Source of the DNA: Corynebacterium pacaense
Lineage (GTDB): Bacteria; Actinomycetota; Actinomycetes; Mycobacteriales; Mycobacteriaceae
Assembly: GCF_900169525.1 (NCBI RefSeq)
Contig: NZ_LT821239.1
Location: forward strand, 651,029 to 704,696
Direction: 5' to 3'
DNA length: 53,668 bases
In this document: positions 35,532 to 46,504 of the stretch, in pieces
How positions within the stretch are numbered: position 1 is the first letter of the stretch
Layout: every line of letters begins with the position of its first letter
Position numbers and translations under genes: made by a program
Notes under the pieces: generated by a model
The model's database searches: none
What the model saw: only the letters and a program-made list of their open reading frames with translations
Told to the model about the DNA's origin: nothing

Positions 35532-38500
35532 ATGAATAGTCTGTTGAAACGACGCGACCGAGAGGGGGTGGCGTCCTGGGTTCCTTTTGCAGCCATTGTT
35601 GGAATTGTTGCGCTGATCATGACCATGATGAGCATCATCCCAACAACCGCAAACGCAGTTGAAGATGATGACGTTCTTCAGCAGCAGAGTGAAATTAGCC
35701 AACAGTTGGACGCCCTTCCCGATTATGTGACTCCGAGTGAACCGGAAGCGCCCACATCGACGGATGTGCAGACGGAAGCCACTGATAGCTTTGCGCATTC
35801 GAATCCGACGCCGGAAGAATCCCTGTTCAGCCCCTTTGATGCGGCAGTAGAGCGTGCTGTTAATAACTCAATCGTGGTTGACGTTACCCAAATCGAAAAT
35901 GTTTCGGATCCTGGCCAGCAGCTCGAGGTGGGCAAGAGTGCGAAAGTCTCGGGTACCTGGGATGCCACCAATGCTGACCCCAAGTCCGGCGATACCTTCA
36001 CGGTCGGTTTTCCGGAGGAGCTGAAAATCCCCGGAGGACAATCCTTCGAGCTGTTGGGTGAAGATGGCGCCTCCTATGGCACTTGCGTTGTCGCCTCCGA
36101 TAACAGCTTCACCTGTACCCTCAACGACCAGGTCATAGGCAAGGATGGCGTCAAGGGAACCTGGTTCATTCAGGCAACCGCGACGAAGTACACCGCAGCA
36201 GAAGATGTCATCTTTAACCTTCCCAAAGGGGAGGTGAAGATTCCTCTCCCGGGTGACAATGGAGGAATCAGTGATGGTACGAAACTTGAACTCAAGAAGT
36301 CGGGAGCGGTTCAGCCCGATAGCTCTTCAATTCGGTGGACGGTCGATATCCCGGGAGCCATGCTGGTGGCCCAGGAAACTCCCAATGACGGTTCCCTGAC
36401 GCTGAAGGACAAACTCCCTCAGGGGCTGAAGATCTGTGACCCTGTGCGTGATCCAAAGCTTTCAGTCGGTAGATCATCCTTTACTCCGGTTGAAGGCGGG
36501 CTGAGTGTCGCGCCCGGAGCGACGGGTGATATTTCCGTCGGAATTGATGCGGGAGCTCCCTTCAAGAGTGACCAGATCTACCGCGTTGAGTACACCGCGT
36601 GTACCACGGATGGCAAGGTTCTGACAGCGGGAAATTACGAGAATCAGTTCTTCATTGGGGAGAATTCCGTAAGCGGCATCGTCGGATATGACGGATACAA
36701 GCCGGCGGAATTGAACAAGGCGGGGTCAGTTTCTGGCAGCCTCGATAAAGTCAACTGGACCGTGACCATCCCCGGTGACTTGGTCAACTCCGATGGAACG
36801 GTTGCCTTCTCGGATACTCTCGGTGGAGACCAGAGCATCTGCGAAGGCGGCGTCAACCTGAAAGTTCAGGTGGCCCCGGATGTCATTGTCTACCCCAACA
36901 CTTCCCGCCAGTTTCAGGACGTTGCCGAAGTTGGCGGTGTTGCCGGTCTTGGCTCAGCCGGTGAGAAGAACTTCGCTACCACCATCACTGGACTTAAGAA
37001 GAACGAGGATCTCGTCTATCAGGTCACCTACTCGACCTGTTTGAGCAGCATCCCCGATCGTGGGACCAAGTTCCCGAATAGTGCCAACGTCAATAACAAT
37101 CCAGTTTCAAACAACGCGGATACCCCGAGTCCCGGTTCCAAGAAGTCCGGCGCGCTGAATAAAACGGCGGTAACCATCGGCAGTGTCGTCTACCCAGCGG
37201 GGACAACCCAGACGTGGACAATCACTATTCCTGGATACGATCTTGAAACCGCGGTGGACGGGGAAACTCCTGTCCGCGGCACCAATATTGATGCGACCGA
37301 CGTCATCAGCGATACCGCTCAGGTCTGTGGAGACAGCGGAGACCTCAAGGAGCGTCTCAACCTCAAAGTCTCTGGTAAGGGCGTCGGTAATAACGGTGAT
37401 GTCGATCTGACCGGCAATTCAACGGTCACAGGAGACAAGAACTCCTTCAACCTGGTTACCACACCTGCAGATGAGAAGGACTTCTCCAGGATGCGTAACT
37501 ACACGATTACCTACGTGACGTGTACCAGCAGTGGTGGTCAGGATGTGCAGGGCACGACCTACTCCAATGATTTCACCTTCGGCACTAAAAAGCTTTCCAG
37601 TACGGTGAAGATGGACTGGAATGCCGGGGGTACCGGAGAGGGTGTTTCCCAGGGCTCGTTCTCCCTCTTGAAGGGGAATACGACCGACTCGGCAGCCTTT
37701 GATAAGAATCTTGAGTTCACCGTCACGGTGGAGGAGTTCGCGCCGGGCAAGGACCTCAATGATCCGACGGTCAAAGCCGATTCAACCTATGACATCAAGG
37801 TCAAGGCTGATGGAACTCCGGTGAGTGGAAAGTTCGCACGCGGAAACGGCTGGCAGATTCGTCTGAGCGAAACCGGCTTCCCTGGCGGAAGCGGATTCAT
37901 CTGGGGACCGGCTACTTTTGTCTCCAGTCCCGGTGTGACCGTTGACGATCAAGGACGTGCGATCGTTACCATCACGCCGAAGACCAATGTTGCAGTGACG
38001 CTTAACAACACAGCCAAACTCGGCGACCTTAAGATTGTCAAGAAGGTTGTTGACAACACCGACGGCAAGGTTGACCCGGCGCAGAAGTTCATCGTCAACG
38101 CGAAGGTCGATCCCGACGGCTCAGGCCCGATGGGAAGCACTGTCCAGCAATTTGAGCTGGCTGATGGAGGAATAGGCCTTATTAAGAATCTGCCCCTCGG
38201 TGCTGTGGTTACTTTCGAGGAGATTCAGCCGACCAACACCGATACCGTCACCTGGGGCAAGCCTGTGTTCTCGCCTGAGTCATTAGTGGTGAGCGCGGAA
38301 ACCGCAGGTAGCGAAGTAACGCTGACGAATACGGCAAATACGACAACCGGTACCTTCGAGATCTCCAAGAAGATCACCGGTCCCGAGGCTTATAACGCCA
38401 ATGTTCCCGCCACCTTCACAGTGCACGCTACCTGGGGAGATGGCCAGTCCAAGGACATTATTGTCAACGCTAACGGCGATGCAACACAGTTTGGTGAGCA

Positions 38501-40646
38501 GCTGCCCGGCGGTACCGTGGTAACGCTGTCAGAAATCCTCCCGCCCAACGGCGGAGGTATCCACTGGGGCGATGTGGCTTTCTCCGGTGAGGGAGTCAAG
38601 GTCGATGACAATGGCACCGCCACCGTGACGATCGGCAAGGATGTCAAGATTGTCACAGTGACAAATTATGCCGACAAGAATAACGCGACACTTCGACTAA
38701 CCAAGGGCGTTGTTGGCGAGGCTGCCGATGGTGTGGGCGAAGATGTGACGTTCCAAGTTCGTGCAGAGTGGCAGGAGGGAACCGAATTCCACAGTGAGGT
38801 CCTGGAGATCTCAAAGGGGCAGAGCACCCAGCTTTCCAAGGAGCTGCCCGTTGGAACCCAGGTTACTTTCACTGAGATTGAGCGTCCTGAGGTCCAGGGA
38901 GTTGAGTGGGGAACGATCAGTTGGGGCGAGAACACCAGCTGGTTGCGGGTCAATCCCGATGGCTCCGCCACCGGTATTGTCTCCGATGATCCTGCTGAAG
39001 GTCGTCTGATCACGCTGAAGAACGAAGCGCTCTGGAAGCCCGGAGCCGTTGAGATCGTCAAGAAGATCAACATCAATGACCAGGTGGTTGACGCCTCAGA
39101 AGCCAATTTGGCTGAGGGCACCGAATTCACCCTCAATGTGCGCTTTGACGTTCCCGAAGGTAGTTCACTGCCGGAAGGATTTGCCAATCCGCAGTCGGTG
39201 ACCCTGAACAAGGACAACGGCTACCGGTGGTCCACCGACAAGATGCTGCCGAAGGGGACGACTGTCACCTTCAGCGAGGAAGCTCCGCAAGAAAGTGACA
39301 CGCTGACCTGGGGTGCACCTGTGTTTGTTGGTGCGGACTCAGACGGACAACCGAATGATCTCAATACAGTCGTCGTGCCGGCTGATTCGGCGGTGACGGG
39401 TGAAGTGCACAATACTCCCATTTACTGGGTCCCCGTCAACATTCACAAGAAGATCGACAGCTGGTGGGATTCGATTTTCCTCAACGATCGAAACACCAGG
39501 TTCCATGTGAAGGCAACGTGGAACGATGACCTGGGTGCTCCCCAGTCCTGTGTATTCCGTGCCTATCTGAGCAGCCGCACAGATGCGACAGTCGTCGAAG
39601 ATCAGCCGTGCGATGCACGTGTGATTGACGGAAAGATCTACCTGCCGCAGAACACTGATATTCACTTCGCCGAGGTCCTGCGAGAAATTCGTGGCAAGCA
39701 GGTTGAGACAACTGCAACTTGGACCGTGAAGACGGGACAAGCCACCGTTGTAGCCAACGACGAAGATGATTCTGTTGTCATCAACCTTGATGGTGAGGCT
39801 GGAGCTGGTGTTGATCTCCAGGTGAAGAACTCCACCTCGGATAACCCCGGTCCGACACCGACGCCGACGACCAAGCCGACTGAGCCGACCAAGCCGACTG
39901 AGCCGACCAAGCCGACTGAGCCGACCAAGCCGACTGAGCCGACCAAGCCGACTGAGCCGACCAAGCCGACTGAGCCGACCAAGCCGACTGAGCCTCCGGC
40001 ATCTGACGTCGTGGTAGAGAAGTCCGTGACCGGACCGAAGGGTGACGCGGTTGAGGCCGATGCCAATGCAGAGTTCCAGATCGAAGCAAAATGGATCGAT
40101 GCAAATGGAAAACAGCAGACTAAGGTGTTCACCGTTGTTCCCGGAAAGCCAGTTTCAGTTGAGGGTCTTCCGCTCAACACCGAAATCACTTTGTCCGAGG
40201 TCGGCGCAAAGACTGACGTTCCGAACGTGAAGTGGGGAGACATCATCTGGTCGGGAACCGGAGTTAAGGATGAGGTTGGAAACTCCCCGTCCGCAACAGT
40301 CATTCTCAAGGGTGACGGTACTCATCAGATCGATTTGGAGAATAAGACCAGCTCTAATGGAATGATTATCATTCCGATCCCGATCCCGGGTGGCGGGTCT
40401 TTGGAGCCTGGAAATCCTGTGGAACCAGTGGTTCCGGTCTCCCCGGGCGCGACTCCAAGCAATCCGGCTGCTCCTGTAGTTTCGAGCTCCTCGGTCCCTG
40501 CGCCCGGTAGCAAGACGACAACTGCCAATTCAGAAAGGAATGGTCTGGCAAACACCGGAGCCAACGTTGCATGGCTGGTCGGCGGTGGCGTACTTGTTCT
40601 CATCGGTGGAGTATGGCTTGCGCTCCGTGGCCGTAAGAACAGCTAG
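35532..40646 (+). CDS. repeat-rich surface adhesin with LANTG sorting signal
   Basis: 1704-residue cell-surface protein. Signal/anchor segment at ~17-42 (PFAAIVGIVALIMTMMSIIPTTANA). Residues ~110-720 hold several Ig-like adhesin domains of the kind found in Gram-positive collagen-adhesin-like proteins. Residues ~830-1430 contain five or more ~100-residue repeats of the DUF5979 type, each opening like LKIVKKV / FEISKKITGP and closing with VTITNTA- or VTVTNYA-like strands. A (KPTEPT) stalk follows at ~1447-1488, then one more repeat, a Pro/Ser-rich wall region, and the C-terminal signal NGLANTG, membrane helix and RGRKNS. LAxTG is the form used by class E sortases. Codon and base composition are AT-richer than neighbours, consistent with acquisition. 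Confidence 0.88.
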   Translation: MNSLLKRRDREGVASWVPFAAIVGIVALIMTMMSIIPTTANAVEDDDVLQQQSEISQQLDALPDYVTPSEPEAPTSTDVQTEATDSFAHSNPTPEESLFSPFDAAVERAVNNSIVVDVTQIENVSDPGQQLEVGKSAKVSGTWDATNADPKSGDTFTVGFPEELKIPGGQSFELLGEDGASYGTCVVASDNSFTCTLNDQVIGKDGVKGTWFIQATATKYTAAEDVIFNLPKGEVKIPLPGDNGGISDGTKLELKKSGAVQPDSSSIRWTVDIPGAMLVAQETPNDGSLTLKDKLPQGLKICDPVRDPKLSVGRSSFTPVEGGLSVAPGATGDISVGIDAGAPFKSDQIYRVEYTACTTDGKVLTAGNYENQFFIGENSVSGIVGYDGYKPAELNKAGSVSGSLDKVNWTVTIPGDLVNSDGTVAFSDTLGGDQSICEGGVNLKVQVAPDVIVYPNTSRQFQDVAEVGGVAGLGSAGEKNFATTITGLKKNEDLVYQVTYSTCLSSIPDRGTKFPNSANVNNNPVSNNADTPSPGSKKSGALNKTAVTIGSVVYPAGTTQTWTITIPGYDLETAVDGETPVRGTNIDATDVISDTAQVCGDSGDLKERLNLKVSGKGVGNNGDVDLTGNSTVTGDKNSFNLVTTPADEKDFSRMRNYTITYVTCTSSGGQDVQGTTYSNDFTFGTKKLSSTVKMDWNAGGTGEGVSQGSFSLLKGNTTDSAAFDKNLEFTVTVEEFAPGKDLNDPTVKADSTYDIKVKADGTPVSGKFARGNGWQIRLSETGFPGGSGFIWGPATFVSSPGVTVDDQGRAIVTITPKTNVAVTLNNTAKLGDLKIVKKVVDNTDGKVDPAQKFIVNAKVDPDGSGPMGSTVQQFELADGGIGLIKNLPLGAVVTFEEIQPTNTDTVTWGKPVFSPESLVVSAETAGSEVTLTNTANTTTGTFEISKKITGPEAYNANVPATFTVHATWGDGQSKDIIVNANGDATQFGEQLPGGTVVTLSEILPPNGGGIHWGDVAFSGEGVKVDDNGTATVTIGKDVKIVTVTNYADKNNATLRLTKGVVGEAADGVGEDVTFQVRAEWQEGTEFHSEVLEISKGQSTQLSKELPVGTQVTFTEIERPEVQGVEWGTISWGENTSWLRVNPDGSATGIVSDDPAEGRLITLKNEALWKPGAVEIVKKININDQVVDASEANLAEGTEFTLNVRFDVPEGSSLPEGFANPQSVTLNKDNGYRWSTDKMLPKGTTVTFSEEAPQESDTLTWGAPVFVGADSDGQPNDLNTVVVPADSAVTGEVHNTPIYWVPVNIHKKIDSWWDSIFLNDRNTRFHVKATWNDDLGAPQSCVFRAYLSSRTDATVVEDQPCDARVIDGKIYLPQNTDIHFAEVLREIRGKQVETTATWTVKTGQATVVANDEDDSVVINLDGEAGAGVDLQVKNSTSDNPGPTPTPTTKPTEPTKPTEPTKPTEPTKPTEPTKPTEPTKPTEPTKPTEPPASDVVVEKSVTGPKGDAVEADANAEFQIEAKWIDANGKQQTKVFTVVPGKPVSVEGLPLNTEITLSEVGAKTDVPNVKWGDIIWSGTGVKDEVGNSPSATVILKGDGTHQIDLENKTSSNGMIIIPIPIPGGGSLEPGNPVEPVVPVSPGATPSNPAAPVVSSSSVPAPGSKTTTANSERNGLANTGANVAWLVGGGVLVLIGGVWLALRGRKNS
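39870..39995 (+). repeat. 18-bp tandem repeat encoding TKPTEP x7
   Basis: Seven consecutive, almost identical copies of ACCAAGCCGACTGAGCCG inside the surface-protein gene. They encode an extended Pro/Thr stalk. Near-perfect identity at DNA level means copy number probably varies by slippage, changing stalk length in steps of 6 residues without a frameshift. Confidence 0.95.
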
Positions 40647-40769
40647 GCGTTGTCTTTGACACAGTGAAGTCAGGGCCTTAAGGCGTTGATTTCGGGGCGG
40701 ATGAGTTCTTCCTTGGGAAATCATTCGCCCCGCCAGCGGGACATAAAAGCGACAACAGAAAGTGGTTAC

Positions 40770-40922
40770 ATGATTTTTCCCTTGCCTATCGTTATCGAAG
40801 ACATCCAGTATGTTGGTTCAAGTGCGATTGATTTTTTCGTGGATCTGTCGGTGTGGCTATTTGACGCATTGTCAGGCGTGGGGAGCAGTACTGCGGAGCT
40901 TTCTTCCGTGTCTTCTTCCTAG
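40770..40922 (+). CDS. 50-residue acidic amphipathic peptide
   Basis: 50 codons from ATG 40770 (MIFPLPIVIEDIQYVGSSAI...) to TAG 40922. It is acidic, mostly helical-looking with alternating hydrophobic and Asp/Glu/Ser positions, and ends in a Ser-rich tail (SSTAELSSVSSS). It has no signal peptide. Size, acidity and lack of a leader recall the small PorA/PorH mycomembrane porins of Corynebacterium, which are 45-57 residues, but no clear sequence match can be claimed. GAAAGTGG lies upstream. It is followed 18 bases later by a strong stem-loop, which supports expression as the last gene of a unit with the adhesin or alone. Confidence 0.5.
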   Translation: MIFPLPIVIEDIQYVGSSAIDFFVDLSVWLFDALSGVGSSTAELSSVSSS

Positions 40923-40939
40923 ATTGATCCTTTAGAACC

Positions 40940-40981
40940 AATGCCGGTGTGCAAGCCAGTTTTCTGGTGCACACCGGCATT
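40940..40981 (+). terminator. strong stem-loop after the small peptide gene
   Basis: AATGCCGGTGTGCA (40940-40953) is the perfect complement of TGCACACCGGCATT (40968-40981), with an inner CCAG/CTGG pairing around TTTT. No long T-run follows. Likely transcription terminator. Confidence 0.7.
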
Positions 40982-41480
40982 CATTCGCTTCCATGTCCGT
41001 GGTCATAGCTCATATGAACTTCGGCATAATCAAAAGGCTCATCATGGGTACCAGATTTTGCTATGGAAGTACCTTGAGCGCGTTCGAATAGGGTTCAGCG
41101 GTTGTTTGATTTCTTTGTTTCTTGGTATCTGGCGAAGGTAGTCGATGCTCCGGAGGCCTTCTCCAATAACCTCCCCGCCTGCCTTGCCTCGGGCGCAAGA
41201 GCTCTCGGCCTAGATCACCGTGACCTGAAGTATGGAACTGGTCCAGTGGCGTTGATAGTCTTCCCGGACTCTCCATCAACCCTGGGACGAATCATCCAAC
41301 TTTCCAGCGCTCGATTAGGACCGCTGCTGGATTGCGTGTCGCGAATGGAGACACGTGGCAGAAGGACAGACGCAGGCGCGCATATGGTCGGTGGGGAGTG
41401 AAGAATTGTCTTTGAGCGTTCGGCGGAATCCAGGAAGGGAACTTCGAGGAAGATGTCACAGTCTCGGGCCGCAGCACTAT
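40982..41480. other. 499-bp region without a supported gene
   Basis: The only ORF of note is 99 codons on the plus strand (41102-41401, MFDFFVSWYLAKVVDAPEAF...), with no recognised motif and no ribosome-binding site I trust. The base composition is mixed. It may hold a decayed gene remnant or only the space between the adhesin unit and the convergent DMT transporter. Confidence 0.35.
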
Positions 41481-42317
41481 CTACAGACTCTTGCGCGAGA
41501 GCACCACGGTGGCCACGACCACGACCAGGATGGCCAGCCCCATCCAGACCCATTCCCAGTCGTAGACCTGGAACTTCTCGCCGAGGACGATATAGCCCAG
41601 GGAGAAGGCGACGATGGGTTCACCGATCTTCATGGCGGGAAGTGAGGTGCGCAGGGCGCCGGCGTTGAAGGCGTTCTGCTGTACATAGGTGCCAATGCTC
41701 GCCGTGGCGGTCAGTGCGTACAACTCCCAGGCGGTTAACAGGCCGGGGATTCCCCCGGAGACGAAAACGTCGGCGACGGCCTTGGAGAAGACGGCGACGA
41801 AGCCGAAGAGAGCACCGGTGACCAGGCCCTCCAGAAGTGCACGTTCGCGCCGGATGAGTCGGCGTGCGATGCGTTCCATGCCCACGAGGATCAAGCTGCC
41901 CACCACGAGGGAGGGGATCCACCGCTGAATCTCCGGGTGCGCCTCGCCGCCCACGGGACGACCGAGAATCACCACCACACCGACCCCGGCGGTCAGAAGG
42001 GCGGACCAGAAGGTTTCACTGAGAGAGACGCGCCGGCCGTCGTAGATCGCGGAGAGTGGCAGTGTGAACATCAACGACATCACTAGGACTGGCTGGACCA
42101 CGAGCAGGGGGCCGAAGGCCAGGGCCACCACCTGCAGCATGTAGGCGATGATCGCCGTGGACATCCCGGCCCACCAAAGCGGCCGGCGAATGGCGGTGAG
42201 AAAGGGGGACTTCCCCTCGGGGGCGTGTTCTGCAATACGGTGCCGCACAACGGTTCCCCACGCGATGGTGAGGGCCGAGGCCAGTGCGAACAGCACGGCA
42301 AGGGTATTGCTTTGCAC
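41481..42317 (-). CDS. DMT-superfamily (EamA-like) transporter
   Basis: 278 residues with nine to ten membrane helices in two related halves, the EamA/DMT pattern. Opening MQSNTLAVLFALASALTIAWGTVVRHRIAE and the C-terminal half PAMKIGEPIVAFSLGYIVLGEKFQ (the usual EPI...LGE motif of EamA proteins) support this. Members export amino acids, metabolites or drugs; the substrate here is unknown. A DMT-type gene at this place, divergent from lysC, is part of the corynebacterial backbone. Start ATG 42317 leaves 168 bp to the lysC GTG for divergent promoters. Confidence 0.82.
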   Translation of the reverse strand: MQSNTLAVLFALASALTIAWGTVVRHRIAEHAPEGKSPFLTAIRRPLWWAGMSTAIIAYMLQVVALAFGPLLVVQPVLVMSLMFTLPLSAIYDGRRVSLSETFWSALLTAGVGVVVILGRPVGGEAHPEIQRWIPSLVVGSLILVGMERIARRLIRRERALLEGLVTGALFGFVAVFSKAVADVFVSGGIPGLLTAWELYALTATASIGTYVQQNAFNAGALRTSLPAMKIGEPIVAFSLGYIVLGEKFQVYDWEWVWMGLAILVVVVATVVLSRKSL

Positions 42318-42485
42318 CCGGTCAACGTTAGTTGATCTGTCACCTGCGCGCCCGTCGGGTGGTGGGTGGTGGGCGTCGAAAAGCTGTGGCGGAAGTAATG
42401 TTTGCCCCGGATATGTATCGCGCGACCAAAACGGTAGAGTAACTAGGCGTAACTGACAGTAGAAGTGATCGAAAGGTGCACAACG

Positions 42486-43751
42486 GTGGCCCTGGTCGTA
42501 CAGAAGTATGGCGGTTCCTCGCTTGAGAGCGCGGAACGCATCCGAAATGTTGCTGAACGGATCGTCGCCACCAAGAAGGCCGGGAATGATGTCGTGGTCG
42601 TCTGCTCAGCAATGGGCGATACCACCGACGAACTTCTCGAGCTGGCCTCCGCGGTCAATCCCGTTCCCCCGGCCAGGGAGATGGATATGCTGCTCACCGC
42701 GGGTGAACGCATCTCCAATTCCCTCGTTGCCATGGCGATCGACTCCCTCGGGGCGCGTGCGCAGTCCTTCACCGGTTCCCAGGCCGGGGTGCTCACCACG
42801 GAACGTCACGGTAACGCGCGCATCGTCGATGTCACCCCCGGCCGAGTCCGGGAGGCTCTCGACGAGGGCAAGATCTGCATCGTCGCCGGCTTCCAGGGTG
42901 TGAACAAGGAAACCCGCGATGTGACCACCCTCGGTCGCGGCGGTTCCGACACCACCGCGGTCGCGCTGGCCGCGGCGTTGAACGCCGACGTGTGTGAGAT
43001 CTATTCGGATGTGGACGGCGTCTACACCGCGGATCCGCGCATCGTTCCCAATGCGAAGAAGCTGGACAAGCTCTCCTTCGAGGAGATGCTCGAGCTCGCC
43101 GCCGTCGGTTCGAAGATTCTTGTGCTGCGCAGTGTCGAATACGCCCGTGCATTCAACGTCCCGTTGCGCGTACGATCATCCTATAGTAATGACCCCGGCA
43201 CCCTGATTGCCGGTTCGATGGAGGATATTCCCGTGGAAGAAGCAGTCCTGACCGGTGTCGCCACCGACAAGTCCGAAGCCAAGGTCACCGTTCTGGGCAT
43301 CCCCGACAAGCCGGGCGAGGCCGCGAAGGTCTTCCGTGCGCTCGCCGACGCCGAGATCAACATCGACATGGTCCTGCAGAACGTCTCCTCCCTCGAGGAC
43401 GGCACCACCGACATCACCTTCACCTGCCCGCGCTCGGACGGGCCGCACGCCCTCGAGCTGCTGAAAAAGCTGCAGGCGCAGGGACACTGGTCAAACGTGC
43501 TTTACGACGATCAGGTGGGCAAGGTCTCACTGGTGGGTGCCGGCATGAAGTCCCACCCCGGCGTCACCGCCGACTTCACCGAGGCGCTGCGCGACGTTGA
43601 CGTCAACATCGAACTGATCTCCACCTCCGAGATCCGCATCTCCGTCCTCATCCGCGAGGGTGACCTGGACAAGGCCGCCCGCGCCCTGCATGAGAAGTTC
43701 CAGCTCGGCGGCGACGAGGTTGCCGTCGTCTACGCCGGAACCGGCCGCTAA
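42486..43751 (+). CDS. lysC: aspartate kinase, alpha subunit
   Basis: 421 residues, exactly the C. glutamicum length. It phosphorylates aspartate, opening the pathway to lysine, threonine, methionine and diaminopimelate. Kinase domain: [36 protein letters not shown]; two ACT domains at the C-terminus. The segment [18 protein letters not shown], where feedback-resistance substitutions (S301, T311 in C. glutamicum) map, has the wild-type residues, so concerted inhibition by lysine + threonine is expected. GTG start with GAAAGG upstream; GGTAGAGTAACTAGG at ~42433-42447 holds a plausible -10. It lies 27 bp before asd in an operon. The second product starts inside the gene. Confidence 0.97.
   Translation: MALVVQKYGGSSLESAERIRNVAERIVATKKAGNDVVVVCSAMGDTTDELLELASAVNPVPPAREMDMLLTAGERISNSLVAMAIDSLGARAQSFTGSQAGVLTTERHGNARIVDVTPGRVREALDEGKICIVAGFQGVNKETRDVTTLGRGGSDTTAVALAAALNADVCEIYSDVDGVYTADPRIVPNAKKLDKLSFEEMLELAAVGSKILVLRSVEYARAFNVPLRVRSSYSNDPGTLIAGSMEDIPVEEAVLTGVATDKSEAKVTVLGIPDKPGEAAKVFRALADAEINIDMVLQNVSSLEDGTTDITFTCPRSDGPHALELLKKLQAQGHWSNVLYDDQVGKVSLVGAGMKSHPGVTADFTEALRDVDVNIELISTSEIRISVLIREGDLDKAARALHEKFQLGGDEVAVVYAGTGR
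43233..43751 (+). CDS. lysC: aspartate kinase, beta subunit (internal start)
   Basis: In-frame GTG at codon 250 of lysC, preceded by GGAGGATATTCCC, giving a 172-residue regulatory subunit identical in extent to the C. glutamicum LysC beta chain. It comprises only the two ACT domains ([18 protein letters not shown]...). Alpha2-beta2 assembly and binding of lysine and threonine at the alpha-beta interface are known for the family. Confidence 0.85.
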   Translation: MEEAVLTGVATDKSEAKVTVLGIPDKPGEAAKVFRALADAEINIDMVLQNVSSLEDGTTDITFTCPRSDGPHALELLKKLQAQGHWSNVLYDDQVGKVSLVGAGMKSHPGVTADFTEALRDVDVNIELISTSEIRISVLIREGDLDKAARALHEKFQLGGDEVAVVYAGTGR

Positions 43752-44830
<1,079 letters not shown>

Positions 44831-44847
<17 letters not shown>

Positions 44848-46480
44848 CCTCCCACTCGAAGAGGTCCGGGATCAGCGGTGAGTCCTCCGCGATCACACCC
44901 ATGTGGCTCCGCCCGGGGTAGGACCTCTCGGTGACGGGCCGGCCGCTGAGCCTGGCCCGTTGCGCCATCTCGGCCTGCCCCGCGATGGGAACGACCTCAT
45001 CGTCGATGCCCTGTCCGAGGAAGAGGGGAGCGGTGCCCGCGCCGCTGGCGGTATTGCCGCGGAGATGCTCGGCGGCAGCACTGTCGTCAAGGTCAATATC
45101 GAGCAGGGGCGCCCTGCCGCCCAGCGCGGCCGCTGTGAGCACGGAGAGCACCATTGACTTCTCGGTCACACAGCGCTGCGCATAGGCCCTGATGAAGGCC
45201 AGTCCGGCCGGGTGGACATAGTCGGCAAGGGCCACATCCGGATACTCCTCGGAGTAGGGCACCAGGACATAGGAACTGATCACGGATCCGAGGGCGCTGG
45301 CCCCGGAGGCCGTGATGCGCTCTGCCAGGAGCAGGGGATCGGCGGCCGCGGACAGGGCGGCGACGCCGGTTATGTGCAGTTCGGGTGCGTAGTCCGCGGC
45401 GATCTGGTCGACGAACAGGGTGGCGTGCCCGCCCTGGGAGTGTCCCCAGAGCATCGTATCCCCGCTGCGGCCGACACCGTCGAGTCCACGGGCCGCGCGG
45501 ACGGCATCGAGGGTGGCGCGGCCCTCGCCCTCGCCGATGAGATAGGGATAGCGCCCGGTGGTTCCCTGTCCGGGGTAGTCGGTGGCCACGACGGTCCAGC
45601 CGCGGGAGATCGCGGTATCGATACCCGGGATCGCGAGTTCGGTCAGTGCCGTGGGGGTCATGCTCGGGGCGCAGAACTGCGAGACCCCCGTGGTGCCGTG
45701 CTGCCAGGCGAGGACGGTGGAGGTCCGCCGGTCCGCGGCGGGCAGCGCGACGACGGCGCTGGCTACCGCCGGCGAGCCGTCGGCGCGCGTGGTGGCGTAG
45801 AGGATTCGTTGCGGCAGCGCGCTGTCCGGGGTGGTGCCGGTGTAGGCGTCGATACGCAGGAGCGTTCCCGGTTCCGGGATGGTTCCGGCCCAGTCGTAGA
45901 AGGGATCCGCGGCGGCGACGGAGGCGCGCGCGTAGGTGGTCGCCACCGCGGCGGTGCCGCTGAGCAGCAGCGCCAGCACGGTGACAAGTGACACCGCTAT
46001 TCGACGCCCGCGTGGCCGCCACTCCGGCAGCAGGCGGAGCACCCCGCCGAGGATCAGGGTGAGCGGGAGGGTGTAGGCGATCAGGAGCAGTGCCGCATCC
46101 GGCCACCACCACAGCGACCAGGCGGCGAGGATGCAGGCGCCGGCGCCGAGGGCGGGGAGCACCAGTCGGCGTCGGATGGCGTAACCGAGCAGGGCGATTG
46201 ATCCGATACCGAGGCCGATCGGGAGGATGACGGGCAGCGCGGTGACCAGCGGCCGCGCGTTGATCACGGCAGCCGCCGAGATGGCACCTGCGAGCACGAC
46301 GGCGCCGATCCCGAGCGGGAGCGCGGTGTCCGGCCTGCGGCGCAGATACCAGGCGAGCGGTACCGCGAAGGGAAGGACCGCGAGAAGAACGAGCAGGGCC
46401 GTCAGCGGCCGGGGAAGCAGGAACAGGCCGATAAGCACGGCGAGCACCGAGGTGGAGAGCCGGATCCAGGGTATTTTCAC
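44831..46480 (-). CDS. integral membrane protein with secretory-lipase-type hydrolase domain
   Basis: 549 residues. The N-terminal ~170 residues form about six to seven membrane helices; the rest is an extracytoplasmic alpha/beta hydrolase of the secretory lipase (LIP) family. Motifs: LAWQHGTTGVSQFCAPS (oxyanion), VVATDYPGQGTTGRYPY, nucleophile MLWGHSQGGHATLF, Asp in FLGQGIDDEVVPI, His in PGRSHMGVI. The domain is like actinobacterial triacylglycerol lipases of about 400 residues, here fused to a membrane module, an arrangement that could hold it against envelope lipids. The start ATG 46480 lies 24 bp after the cycA stop, so the two may be co-transcribed. Confidence 0.82.
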
Positions 46481-46504
46481 AGGCTCAACATTAGGGCATC
46501 TCGA

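Noticed and set aside
39870..39995. CRISPR-like array
   Set aside because: The 18-bp units are contiguous with no spacers and encode an in-frame Pro/Thr stalk.
41102..41401. 99-codon plus-strand ORF
   Set aside because: No family resemblance or convincing start signal; recorded only as part of the gene-free region.
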